From positions 20,257 through 84,256 of the forward strand of contig CAUTOC010000001.1 of the NCBI GenBank assembly GCA_963539695.1: DNA of 64,000 nt, read 5' to 3'. Shown here piece by piece: positions 53,011 to 61,564 of this stretch; within the stretch, counting starts at the first letter, position 1; every line of letters starts with the position of its first letter. The notes beneath the pieces were generated by a model. The model saw nothing but the letters and a program-made list of their open reading frames with translations. It had not been told where the DNA came from and searched no databases. The DNA comes from Catonella sp963539695. Its GTDB lineage: Bacteria; Bacillota; Clostridia; Lachnospirales; Lachnospiraceae. The translations under genes and the position numbers were made by a program.

Positions 53011-53705
53011 CAATATCCGGTTGCCTCCTGTCCCTTAACTAATTTAATTATTCTGCTAGTACCAAGCCTGTCAGCACCAATTTCAAGAAATTTATATGCG
53101 TCATCAAGACTCGCAATACCGCCGGCAGCCTTAATTTTCACATTTTTACCAACATGTTTGCTAAATAATTTTATATCGTCAAATGTAGCTCCTGCCGTAC
53201 TAAAGCCTGTAGAAGTCTTGATATAATCAGCTCCTGCCTTAGTAACTATCTCACACATCTTAATTTTTTCTTCATCTGTAAGTAGGCAGGTTTCAATAAT
53301 TACTTTAAGTATAAGACTGCCAACAACTTCTTTAATTTCTCTTATTTCCGCTTCAAGCTCATTATATTTCTTATCCTTAATCCATCCGATATTGATAACC
53401 ATATCAACTTCTTTGGCACCGTTATTCACAGCATCCTTTGCCATAAAAACCTTTGAGGCGGTTGTAGCATAACCGTTCGGAAAGCCTATAACTGTACATA
53501 TAGCGAGCTTTCCGTTTACATACTCAGTCGCCTCTTTAACATAACTTGCCGGTATGCAGGCAGAAGCTACATTGTATTTCATGGCATCATCTAAAATCTG
53601 TCTAATATCTTCCCAAGTAGCTGTTTGGGTAAGCAAGGTATGGTCAACATGGGTAAGCATCTCTTCCTGTGTCATTTCTATAAATACCATCCTTTCTGAA
53701 TACAT
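53010..53705 (-). CDS. deoC: deoxyribose-phosphate aldolase
   Basis: Splits 2-deoxyribose-5-phosphate into acetaldehyde and glyceraldehyde-3-phosphate. About 220-231 residues with the Schiff-base lysine in YIKTSTGFS and the second lysine in VKIKAAGGI. The start is uncertain: ATG at 53705 follows the deoD stop as TAATG, while ATG at 53675 gives a more typical N-terminus but a long spacing to AAAGGA. Bracketed by deoD and deoB. Confidence 0.94.
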   Translation of the reverse strand: MYSERMVFIEMTQEEMLTHVDHTLLTQTATWEDIRQILDDAMKYNVASACIPASYVKEATEYVNGKLAICTVIGFPNGYATTASKVFMAKDAVNNGAKEVDMVINIGWIKDKKYNELEAEIREIKEVVGSLILKVIIETCLLTDEEKIKMCEIVTKAGADYIKTSTGFSTAGATFDDIKLFSKHVGKNVKIKAAGGIASLDDAYKFLEIGADRLGTSRIIKLVKGQEATGY

Positions 53706-54412
53706 TAAGCTAATTCAAGTGCAAGCTCCATCATATTACCAAAGCCTGTCTGTCTCTCATCAGAACTTAATTCCTCTCCTGTAATAATATTGTCTGAAAT
53801 AGTAAGGATAGCAAGTGCCTTCTTCTTACTTCTTGCCGCCTCCATATAAAGAGCCGCTGCTTCCATCTCTACACAAAGCACTCCCATTTTAATCCATGCA
53901 CTGTGAGGATCTTTTAAATCACAATAAAAAGGATCGGAAGAAAGTACATTTCCAACTACAGTAGGTGTACCTTGTCTTTTAGCTATTTCTACAGCCTCAG
54001 AAAGTAAGCTGTAATCAGCTATAGGTGCATAAGTACCGGGTATCTCATACTGATTTGCCCAAGAAGAATTAGTGCAGGCAGCCTGTGCAATTACAACACT
54101 TCTTAAAGGACACTGTTTACTTATTGAACCTGCTGAACCTATTCTTATTATATTTTCAACTCCATAAAAATTAAAAAGTTCATGAGAATAAATTCCGATG
54201 GAAGGCATACCCATTCCTCCGCCCATTACAGATACTCTTTTCCCCTTGTAAGTCCCTGTAAAACCAAGCATATTTCTTACATCCGTAACAAGCACGGGAT
54301 TTTCAAGATAAGTTTCGGCTATGTATTTAGCTCTTAACGGATCTCCCGGCATAAGTACTGTTTTTGCAAAATCTCCTTCTTTGGCTCTTATATGTGGTGT
54401 TGGTACCGGCAT
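53705..54412 (-). CDS. deoD: purine nucleoside phosphorylase (DeoD type)
   Basis: Phosphorolyses purine (deoxy)nucleosides to base and (deoxy)ribose-1-phosphate. 235 residues: MPVPTPHIRAKEGDFA, LMPGDPLRAKYIAE (phosphate site), GGGMGMPSIGIYSHEL, VCVEMEAAALYMEA and the catalytic aspartate in ISDNIITGE. Hexameric NP-I family. Product goes to DeoB/DeoC encoded next. Start ATG with TAGGAGGATGAAGAT. Confidence 0.96.
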   Translation of the reverse strand: MPVPTPHIRAKEGDFAKTVLMPGDPLRAKYIAETYLENPVLVTDVRNMLGFTGTYKGKRVSVMGGGMGMPSIGIYSHELFNFYGVENIIRIGSAGSISKQCPLRSVVIAQAACTNSSWANQYEIPGTYAPIADYSLLSEAVEIAKRQGTPTVVGNVLSSDPFYCDLKDPHSAWIKMGVLCVEMEAAALYMEAARSKKKALAILTISDNIITGEELSSDERQTGFGNMMELALELA

Positions 54413-54453
54413 ATCTTCATCCTCCTATTAAAATTATTTTATGTTAGTACTAA

Positions 54454-55167
54454 CTAAAGTGCATCTACCTTTTCAGCAAGTTTCAATTTTATTTCTTTGT
54501 ACTTTTCAAATGTTAATATCAGTTTTTGACCTTTTTTAGATAAAAAACCTTCTTTTATAAGCTCCTTAACGGTACGATTTACAGTTCTGACTGAAAGAGC
54601 CGTGCCTCTTGCTAAATCATTTCTGTTCATATCTATTATCACTTTATTATCTGAACTATTTTTCTCATAATAATCATTTAAGAATAACAGAACTCTCTCT
54701 TCACCCTGCAAAAATAAGAAAAGTCTTTCTTTTCTGCACTGTTCAAGCAAATATTTAGTCATAGCTTCAGTGAACATCTTCATGGCATTTATATCGTTTA
54801 GAACCCATTTTGCAAACTGCTCTCTGGAAAGCTTTAAAAATCTGCATTTTGTAACAGTTATAAGAGTAGTTTTATATGTTTCCCCTCCAAGTAAAAATTC
54901 CATTCCACCAAAGAGTTCAATAGGATAAAATCTGATAAAATCATATACTACAGGGAATACCCTTAAATCCGTAGCCTTTACTACACCTGTAAGCAAAATA
55001 TACACTGTATTAGCTGTATCATTTTCTGTAATAAATTCGGCATCCTTAGGCAGTGTAACTTCATGAAATTCTTCCAGTAGCCATCTTGGGGCATTTTTTA
55101 AAAGCTGCTCTAAATATATATGACTTTCTTTACTCAGATATTTCCATACATGATCTAATTCACTCAT
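54454..55167 (-). CDS. Crp/Fnr-family transcriptional regulator
   Basis: 237 residues: N-terminal cyclic-nucleotide-binding-like beta barrel (about 35-125), a dimerisation helix, and a C-terminal helix-turn-helix (NDLARGTALSVRTVNRTVKELI, about 185-206). No Fnr-type cysteine cluster at the N-terminus. Encoded inside the nucleoside operon between cytidine deaminase and deoD, so it most likely controls it; the effector is unknown. A palindrome at 61441-61454 ahead of the first gene is a candidate binding site. Confidence 0.9.
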   Translation of the reverse strand: MSELDHVWKYLSKESHIYLEQLLKNAPRWLLEEFHEVTLPKDAEFITENDTANTVYILLTGVVKATDLRVFPVVYDFIRFYPIELFGGMEFLLGGETYKTTLITVTKCRFLKLSREQFAKWVLNDINAMKMFTEAMTKYLLEQCRKERLFLFLQGEERVLLFLNDYYEKNSSDNKVIIDMNRNDLARGTALSVRTVNRTVKELIKEGFLSKKGQKLILTFEKYKEIKLKLAEKVDAL

Positions 55168-55184
55168 ACGGATACTCCTTAAAG

Positions 55185-55607
55185 TTACTTATCGTTTAGA
55201 TTTTTAGGACCAAATCCGAGCGGAAGTAACTCTTTAAGCTTAAAAACTTTCATATCTTCTGGTCTGTTGGTTCCTAAAATTACATCAAATTCATCTGCAT
55301 CGACAAATTCATTGATTACTTGTCTGCATACTCCACAAGGAGGACAAATCTGTAAATCCTCTTTATCCTCCGCTCCACCGACTATAGCTATTGCACTAAA
55401 CTCCATTATACCTTCACTTATTGCTTTATAAATAGCCGTTCTTTCAGCACAGTTGCCCGGTGAATAGGCGGCATTTTCTACATTACAGCCTTTATAAACC
55501 TTACCGCTTTTTGTCAGCAGGGCTGCTCCTACCTTAAAATGTGAATAAGGAGTATATGCCGTTTTTCTACCCTCAAGTGCAAGTTCTACCAATTCTTTAT
55601 ACTCCAT
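55185..55607 (-). CDS. cdd: cytidine deaminase
   Basis: Deaminates (deoxy)cytidine to (deoxy)uridine. 140 residues: PYSHFKVGAALL, zinc-binding NCAERTAI (C53, E55) and CPPCGVCRQ (C91, C94). The tetrameric short form. The product is a substrate for the uridine phosphorylase-like enzyme encoded first in this operon. Start ATG with AAGAGGTAGTAT. Confidence 0.96.
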   Translation of the reverse strand: MEYKELVELALEGRKTAYTPYSHFKVGAALLTKSGKVYKGCNVENAAYSPGNCAERTAIYKAISEGIMEFSAIAIVGGAEDKEDLQICPPCGVCRQVINEFVDADEFDVILGTNRPEDMKVFKLKELLPLGFGPKNLNDK

Positions 55608-55617
55608 ATACTACCTC

Positions 55618-56550
55618 TTATTTCGACCTGATGTAAGGCTTTCCGTTAGCAGCAGGTGCATCCGCTCTTCCTACAAAGAAGATAAGAGCCAAGATTGTAA
55701 CTATATAAGGTATCATAGATATGAGATTTGGAGAAACTATATTACCCTGACTCGCAAGAGCCTTTATTCCATTACATACACCAAATATAAGACAACCTTT
55801 TAATGCTCCGCTAGGCGAAAACTTACCAAAAATAACTGCTGCGATTGCGATAAAACCCTGCCCTACTATAACTGTAGGCTTAAACTGACTTACTGTAGCA
55901 AGGGTACAAAAAGCTCCGCCAAGTCCTGCAAGAAAACCTGACAAAATTACACAGATATATCTTACAAGATATACATTTATACCAAGTGATTCACAAGCTA
56001 TCGGATGCTCTCCACAAGCACGAAGATGTGCTCCTAATTTTGTCTTATAGAATACAAAATTAGCTACAATAGCAAATATAAATACAATATAAGCCATAGA
56101 ATATACATTAAGTACATTTGCCCCAAAACTTCCGGCTTCAAAAACATCATTAAACATCTTAGGAAGTTTGTCCTCTAACGGTATAGCCGGACTATCTGTA
56201 GAATTGTAAAGTATCATACAGGTAAATGCTGCAAGTCCCGGTCCTATAAAGTTAATAGCAGTACCCGCTATAGTCTGATCCGCATGAAAGTGAATACATA
56301 CAACTGCGTGTATAGCTCCGAATACTCCACCTGCAAGTCCGCCTATTATAAAAGCCAAAATTCCATTTCCTGTAACAAGTGCCGCTATAGCTCCTGTTAC
56401 CGCACCTATAGTCATCATACCTTCAATTCCGATATTTACAACACCGCTTCTCTCTGAAAAACAAGACCCCAGTGCTGCCAAAAGAAGCGGCGGTGTAGCA
56501 ATTAAAGTTGCATTAATCAAAAGTCCGAGATTTTGAATTATTAAATCCAT
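55618..56550 (-). CDS. nucleoside ABC transporter permease (NupQ-like)
   Basis: 310 residues with about nine membrane helices; SGVVNIGIEGMMTIGAVTGA is the hallmark of the nucleoside/branched-chain-type permeases. Partner of the permease encoded just upstream (2-base gap). Matches NupQ/BmpD-like subunits of guanosine or cytidine/uridine importers. Start ATG with GGAGGCGTAATA. Confidence 0.92.
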   Translation of the reverse strand: MDLIIQNLGLLINATLIATPPLLLAALGSCFSERSGVVNIGIEGMMTIGAVTGAIAALVTGNGILAFIIGGLAGGVFGAIHAVVCIHFHADQTIAGTAINFIGPGLAAFTCMILYNSTDSPAIPLEDKLPKMFNDVFEAGSFGANVLNVYSMAYIVFIFAIVANFVFYKTKLGAHLRACGEHPIACESLGINVYLVRYICVILSGFLAGLGGAFCTLATVSQFKPTVIVGQGFIAIAAVIFGKFSPSGALKGCLIFGVCNGIKALASQGNIVSPNLISMIPYIVTILALIFFVGRADAPAANGKPYIRSK

Positions 56551-56552
56551 TA

Positions 56553-57617
56553 TTACGCCTCCTTCTTTTCTGTAAATTTAAGTAATAAATATTTGAATAT
56601 ATGGGATATTGCTATGAAAATAATTACACATCCCATAATTATATTTATTATTTGTGAAGGAACCTGGACTATATTAAGCTTGGAACCTCCAAATTTCATA
56701 GCACCATAAAACAAACCCGCAAAGATACAACCTATGGGATTTGAACTTCCGATAAGAGCTACTGAAATACCCTCAAAGCCATATCCTTCCTGACCTGCAA
56801 ACTGAACAATTCTTCCACTTTGTCCCATAGTCTGGACTGCACCTCCAAGACCTGCAAGTGCACCCGATATGCAAAGTGCAGTAAGTATGGATTTATTTGC
56901 ATCTATACCTGCATATTCGGCTGAATGTTTATTAAAGCCTACAGCTTTCAATTTGTAACCAAGTGTAGTTTTCTCAATAATTATCCAGATTATAACAGCA
57001 GCCGATACAGCTATTACTATTCCCCAATTTGCATCAGGACATTTAATTTTAGATATCCATTCATCCGGAAAGAGAAGTCTTGCACTATCTTCAAGGTTTT
57101 TTGATGCTTCTCCTCCTGTAACTTTAATCGACTTTAAGTTTACTACAAAATTGGAAAGGTAAAAAGCAATCCAGTTAAACATAATAAACGAAAGAACTTC
57201 ATGAATACCTCTTTTAACTTTCATAATTCCACAGATAAGTGACCAAACAGCACCTGCAGCCATAGCGGAAATTATGCAAAGAAGAACATGAATAATTGCA
57301 GGTAATTTTAATAAAATACCAACTAAAGTAGCCGCTATACTTCCAACTACAAACTGTCCTTCTACACCAATATTAAAAACACCCGTTTTAAATGAAAATG
57401 CTACAGAAAGACCTGTAAGTATAATCGGTGCTGCGTATACCAAAGTATATATCATATACTTTGGCTTACTAAATACACTTGATAACAATTTTTCATAGGC
57501 AGTTACCGGACTTATACCTGCAACAATAAGGAAAACTGCACCAATAAGAAAGCCTATGATAATAGCAATGACAGTATACAAGACATTACCTTGTAAAATA
57601 CTTTTTTTCTTATTCAC
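56553..57617 (-). CDS. nucleoside ABC transporter permease (NupP-like)
   Basis: 354 residues; FKTGVFNIGVEGQFVVGSIAA marks the family. Longer than the other permease by an extra hydrophilic segment (KSIKVTGGEASKNLEDSARL). Start GTG overlaps the end of the ATPase gene by 8 bases with GCAGGAGG in front. Forms the heterodimeric channel with the NupQ-like protein. Confidence 0.92.
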   Translation of the reverse strand: MNKKKSILQGNVLYTVIAIIIGFLIGAVFLIVAGISPVTAYEKLLSSVFSKPKYMIYTLVYAAPIILTGLSVAFSFKTGVFNIGVEGQFVVGSIAATLVGILLKLPAIIHVLLCIISAMAAGAVWSLICGIMKVKRGIHEVLSFIMFNWIAFYLSNFVVNLKSIKVTGGEASKNLEDSARLLFPDEWISKIKCPDANWGIVIAVSAAVIIWIIIEKTTLGYKLKAVGFNKHSAEYAGIDANKSILTALCISGALAGLGGAVQTMGQSGRIVQFAGQEGYGFEGISVALIGSSNPIGCIFAGLFYGAMKFGGSKLNIVQVPSQIINIIMGCVIIFIAISHIFKYLLLKFTEKKEA

Positions 57618-59154
57618 CCTGTTTACCTCCTGCCATCATAAATCCAAGTTCGCCTTCTCTTGCTTCACTTCCAAGTAGGCTTCCGGCAACCTTACCACCG
57701 CTTATAACTACTATTTTATCTGAAAGGTTCATAATTTCATCAAGTTCAAAAGAAACTAAGAGTACGGCTTTCCCCTTATTCCTCTGCTCAACAATATATT
57801 TATGTACAAATTCAATAGCACCCACATCAAGTCCTCTGGTAGGATTTACCGCAATAAGCAAATCTTTATTATTAGTAACTTCTCTAGCTATAATTACCTT
57901 CTGCTGATTACCTCCTGAAAGACTGCGAACCGGATGAGTTTCTGCTCCTCTTGGTCTTATATCAAACTTCTCCATCATTTTACCGGCATGTTCATGTATC
58001 TCTTTGCGGTTTAGCATAAATCCTTTTGAATACGGAGCTTCATTATAATGCTGTAAAATAAGATTATCTTCTATAGAAAATTCAAGTACAAGACCATGTT
58101 TTTGCCTGTCAGCCGGTATACTTGAAAGTCCGCTGTTAAATATTTCAACAGGTTTTTTATTGAAGATATTCTTACCGTTCATAGTAATTTCACCTGAATC
58201 TGCCTTTTTAAGACCGCTAAGAATTTCTACAAGTTCTGTCTGACCGTTACCGTCTACACCGGCAAGTCCAACTATTTCACCTGCTCTAACAGAAATATTA
58301 AAGCCTTTAAGTATATCAACTCCTCTATAGTCACACGCTTTAAGGTTCTTCACAGAAAGCACTTCCGCTCCCGGCTCCTGCTCTTTTTTATCTACCTTAA
58401 AGTTTACATCATGCCCTACCATAAGTGCTGCAAGTTCAGCTTCATCTACTTCATCTACTCTAACTGTCTTTATGTACTTACCTTGACGAATTATTGTACA
58501 GTTATCTGAACAGGCTTTAATTTCTTTAAGCTTATGTGTAATAATAATTATACTTTTTCCGTCTTTTGTAAGGTTTTTGATAATAACCATAAGTTCATCT
58601 ATTTCTTGAGGAGTAAGAGAAGCCGTAGGCTCATCAAGAATAAGTATGTCCGCACCTCTGTAAAGTACCTTTAATATTTCTACTCTCTGCTGCATACCTA
58701 CTGAAATATCTTCAATTTTAGCATCGGGATCTACCTTCATACCATATTTTTCAGATATTTCAAGTACTTTCTGCTTTGCAAGCTTATAATCTATTTTTAT
58801 ACCCTTAACCGGTTCAATTCCAAGAACTATATTTTCTGTTACAGTAAAAGGTTGAATAAGCATAAAATGTTGATGTACCATTCCTATTCCAAGTTCAATC
58901 GCATGTTTTGGACTTGTGATTTCTACGGGCTTTTCTTTAATATATATCTGACCGCCGGTTGGTCTATACATACCATAAAGTACATTCATAAGTGTACTCT
59001 TACCTGCTCCATTTTCACCAAGTATGGAATGCACCTCTCCTTTATGCACTGTCAAATTTATGCCATTATTCGCAGTAAAATTTCCAAACTTTTTTACAAT
59101 ATTCTCCATTTTAACTGCTATGACTTTTTCGTCTATATGACTCTCAATTCCCAC
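57610..59154 (-). CDS. nucleoside ABC transporter ATPase (NupO-like, two domains)
   Basis: About 514 residues with two ABC domains. First: GENGAGKST (Walker A), ISVGMQQRVEIL, ILILDEPTASLT. Second: GVDGNGQTE in place of Walker A, a degenerate site typical of sugar/nucleoside ATPases, and LSGGNQQKVIIAREV. Start chosen as GTG at 59154, since GGAGG lies 6-7 bases ahead and the ATG at 59169 overlaps that site. Separated from the binding protein gene by a hairpin-rich gap of 269 bases. Confidence 0.92.
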   Translation of the reverse strand: MGIESHIDEKVIAVKMENIVKKFGNFTANNGINLTVHKGEVHSILGENGAGKSTLMNVLYGMYRPTGGQIYIKEKPVEITSPKHAIELGIGMVHQHFMLIQPFTVTENIVLGIEPVKGIKIDYKLAKQKVLEISEKYGMKVDPDAKIEDISVGMQQRVEILKVLYRGADILILDEPTASLTPQEIDELMVIIKNLTKDGKSIIIITHKLKEIKACSDNCTIIRQGKYIKTVRVDEVDEAELAALMVGHDVNFKVDKKEQEPGAEVLSVKNLKACDYRGVDILKGFNISVRAGEIVGLAGVDGNGQTELVEILSGLKKADSGEITMNGKNIFNKKPVEIFNSGLSSIPADRQKHGLVLEFSIEDNLILQHYNEAPYSKGFMLNRKEIHEHAGKMMEKFDIRPRGAETHPVRSLSGGNQQKVIIAREVTNNKDLLIAVNPTRGLDVGAIEFVHKYIVEQRNKGKAVLLVSFELDEIMNLSDKIVVISGGKVAGSLLGSEAREGELGFMMAGGKQGE

Positions 59155-59190
59155 AGTTTTACCTCCCATTCAATAGTATATAGCAAACAT

Positions 59191-59244
59191 CATATATTGA
59201 AAACAATGTTTCGTCTATGAATAAAGCATTGTTTTCAATATATG
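59191..59244. repeat. perfect 18-bp inverted repeat in the operon gap
   Basis: CATATATTGAAAACAATG (59191-59208) and its exact reverse complement (59227-59244), with an 18-base loop. No T-run follows on either side, so it looks more like an RNA-stability or regulatory element than a terminator. It lies 36 bases before the ATPase start. Confidence 0.85.
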
Positions 59245-59262
59245 GTAATTTTTAAATCATCT

Positions 59263-59320
59263 AAAAAATATCCTGCAAAATATCGTAATTAAGCTATAAG
59301 CTTAAAATTACGATATTTGC
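59263..59320 (-). terminator. hairpin after the binding-protein gene, possible attenuator
   Basis: A long imperfect stem between about 59275 and 59320, including TATCGTAATT against AATTACGATA and AAGCT/AGCTT. On the minus strand it is followed by GATATTTTTTAG. It would partly end transcription after the substrate-binding protein gene, letting that protein be made in excess. Confidence 0.65.
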
Positions 59321-59423
59321 AGATGTTTTATAAAATCTGCCACAGTTACCGGCCAAAAGCAGTTTTATTTTACTTGTTATATAGCTTACTCTGCATGTAC
59401 TTTGTGGCATAAATAACCTTATC

Positions 59424-60497
59424 TTAGTCTAATTCATACTTATCATCAAATTCTTTTTCAAATTCTTCTTTTGTACCCGGAACCATAATTTCACCGCTTA
59501 AAATCTTATTCTTAACCTCTTCCACTTTTTTAAGAACATCTTCTGAAAGAAGATCTGTTGTAGGTGCTATGTCTACACCGCCTTTTGAAAGATCGTATAC
59601 CATTTCTCCGCCTTTAATTGTTCCTTCAACAAGCTGCTTAGCTGTATCATAAACAGCATTATCTACACGCTTCATAGCAGAAGTAATAACTGTATCAGGA
59701 GCAAGAGAACTTTGGTCTGTATCTACACCGATAGCAGAAATTTTATTTTCCTGACAAGCCTGGATAACACCGACACCTGTACCGCCCGCCGCATGGAATA
59801 TAACATCTACACCATTAGTAATCATAGTTGTAGCACTTGTTTTACCAATAGCAGGATCAGCAAAGCTATTTGCATTTATCTGCTGAACCTTAGCCTCAGG
59901 ATTAGCTGCATATACACCGGCAAGATAACCATAACCGAACTTGTTCATCATATCACCTGCCATACCAAGCACAAAACCCACATTGTTTTTCTTAGTTGTA
60001 AGACCGGCTACATAACCTACAAGGTAAGAAGCCTGTTCCTGCTTAAAGGTAAGACAGGTTACATTTGGAAGTGAAGCATTGGTGGCATCATCAATGATAG
60101 CAAATTTTTTTTCAGTATGAGCCTCGGCAGCCTTCTTTGTAGCCTCAGCAAGTTTATAACCTACACATACGATAAGGTCATAATCCTCATCTACAAATGT
60201 TTCAATATTACTTGTATAATCTGCATCAGTTCTTGATTCAAGATAATTAATCTCTATACCGAAATCTGCCTTTGCCTTCTCAAGTCCTTTCCAAGAAGTT
60301 TCATTGAAAGAGTGGTCATGAATACCGCCTACATCTGTAATAAGTCCAATCTTTAAGTCAGACTTGGCAGCAGATGTTACTGATGCTTTTGAAGCATTTT
60401 CCGCACTTGTCTTGTTTTCCTTTGCCTGTCCGCCACAAGCTGCTAATGAAAGCACCATTATTGCTGACAAAGCCATTGATAAAAGTCTTTTTTTCAT
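59424..60497 (-). CDS. BMP-family nucleoside-binding lipoprotein
   Basis: 357 residues. Signal peptide with lipobox LSLAAC (Cys21), a Ser/Ala linker, then the periplasmic-binding fold of the PnrA/BmpA family: GLITDVGGIHDHSFNETSW, AGDMMNKFGYGYLAG, VIFHAAGGTGVGVIQAC, AIGVDTDQSSLAP. Delivers nucleosides to the permeases encoded downstream. Expected at high level. Start ATG with AGGAGAAAAGAA. Follows the phosphorylase gene by 71 bases. Confidence 0.95.
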   Translation of the reverse strand: MKKRLLSMALSAIMVLSLAACGGQAKENKTSAENASKASVTSAAKSDLKIGLITDVGGIHDHSFNETSWKGLEKAKADFGIEINYLESRTDADYTSNIETFVDEDYDLIVCVGYKLAEATKKAAEAHTEKKFAIIDDATNASLPNVTCLTFKQEQASYLVGYVAGLTTKKNNVGFVLGMAGDMMNKFGYGYLAGVYAANPEAKVQQINANSFADPAIGKTSATTMITNGVDVIFHAAGGTGVGVIQACQENKISAIGVDTDQSSLAPDTVITSAMKRVDNAVYDTAKQLVEGTIKGGEMVYDLSKGGVDIAPTTDLLSEDVLKKVEEVKNKILSGEIMVPGTKEEFEKEFDDKYELD

Positions 60498-60568
60498 TTC
60501 TTTTCTCCTTTTTAAGATTTTTTATGTTATACTGCCATAAGGCAGCAGTAACCAAAATTAACTATAAT

Positions 60569-61348
60569 TTATTCCGCATTATCTTCCTTAATCAAAAGCT
60601 TTATTGCCTCTATTGCCGTAACAATAGCAACTTCCGTATCATGTACCTGACTATTTGGAAGATTTTTCTTTGCTCTTTCTTGATTTGCAACCACTAAAAA
60701 GCAGGAACCTACCCTTACTCTTAGGAAACTGCCTGCTATGAACAATGCTGCCGATTCCATTTCAGAAGCAAGACACCCCATTCTAAGCCATGCCTGCCAT
60801 TTGTCCTGAAGTTCATAACTTACAGGCATAATCTCAGGTTCATGTTGCCCGAAGAAAGAATCTTTACACTGCACTACACCTACATGATACCTTTTTTTCA
60901 GTGCTTTAGCTGAATTTATAAGAGCATTCATGACCTCTACATCTGAAACTGCAGGATATTCTATAGGTGCAAATTCACGACTTGTACCTTCCATACGAAT
61001 AGCTCCGCTTGCTATAACCACATCTCCGCCTATAATTTCTTCCTGCATTCCTCCACAGGTTCCTACTCTTAAAAATGTGTCAGCTCCACATTTTGAAAGC
61101 TCATCTATAGCTATGGCTGCAGAAGGTCCTCCTATACCTGTAGATGTTACACTGACCTTCATACCGTCCAAAGTACCTGTATATGTTACATATTCTCTGC
61201 TGTCTGCTACAAGAATCGGATTATTAAAATGTGCCGCAATCTTCTCACATCTCTTTGGATCTCCCGGAAGCAGGACATATCTTCCAATATCTCCTTTTCC
61301 TACTCCTGTATGATACTGTTTGCCGGAACCTTCTGCATAATCAACCAT
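60569..61348 (-). CDS. uridine phosphorylase-like nucleoside phosphorylase
   Basis: 259 residues of the NP-I family: LLPGDPKRCEKIAAHF (phosphate site), TSTGIGGPSAAIAIDEL, RVGTCGGMQEEI, LASEMESAALFIAG. The sequence fits Udp better than DeoD, which is encoded separately. Phosphorolyses uridine or deoxyuridine to uracil and (deoxy)ribose-1-phosphate. Start ATG at 61348 with GGAGGG; the upstream in-frame codons are leader. First gene of the nucleoside operon. Confidence 0.9.
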   Translation of the reverse strand: MVDYAEGSGKQYHTGVGKGDIGRYVLLPGDPKRCEKIAAHFNNPILVADSREYVTYTGTLDGMKVSVTSTGIGGPSAAIAIDELSKCGADTFLRVGTCGGMQEEIIGGDVVIASGAIRMEGTSREFAPIEYPAVSDVEVMNALINSAKALKKRYHVGVVQCKDSFFGQHEPEIMPVSYELQDKWQAWLRMGCLASEMESAALFIAGSFLRVRVGSCFLVVANQERAKKNLPNSQVHDTEVAIVTAIEAIKLLIKEDNAE

Positions 61349-61440
61349 GTTTCCCTCCAAACAACTTCTATGTCTTTGTGAAGTTTGTATAATATTTTTT
61401 GCTGACAACTGGATTTTATAACTTTTATTCCTAATATTAA

Positions 61441-61454
61441 AGGACATTTGTCCT
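61441..61454. promoter_or_regulatory. candidate operator ahead of the nucleoside operon
   Basis: Inverted repeat AGGACA-TT-TGTCCT, 93-106 bases before the first gene's start. It is a candidate target for the Crp/Fnr-type regulator encoded in the same operon. No clear -35/-10 pair was found next to it. The remaining gap to polC is AT-rich, with no gene. Confidence 0.35.
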
Positions 61455-61564
61455 CTTTTAAAATATATTTTTGATTTTATTAGCCAAAACAGTTGTAAAA
61501 TTTAAGACAAATGGTAATCGCATATGTTATAAATTAAAATTTCATAATTTATAAATTAAATATA

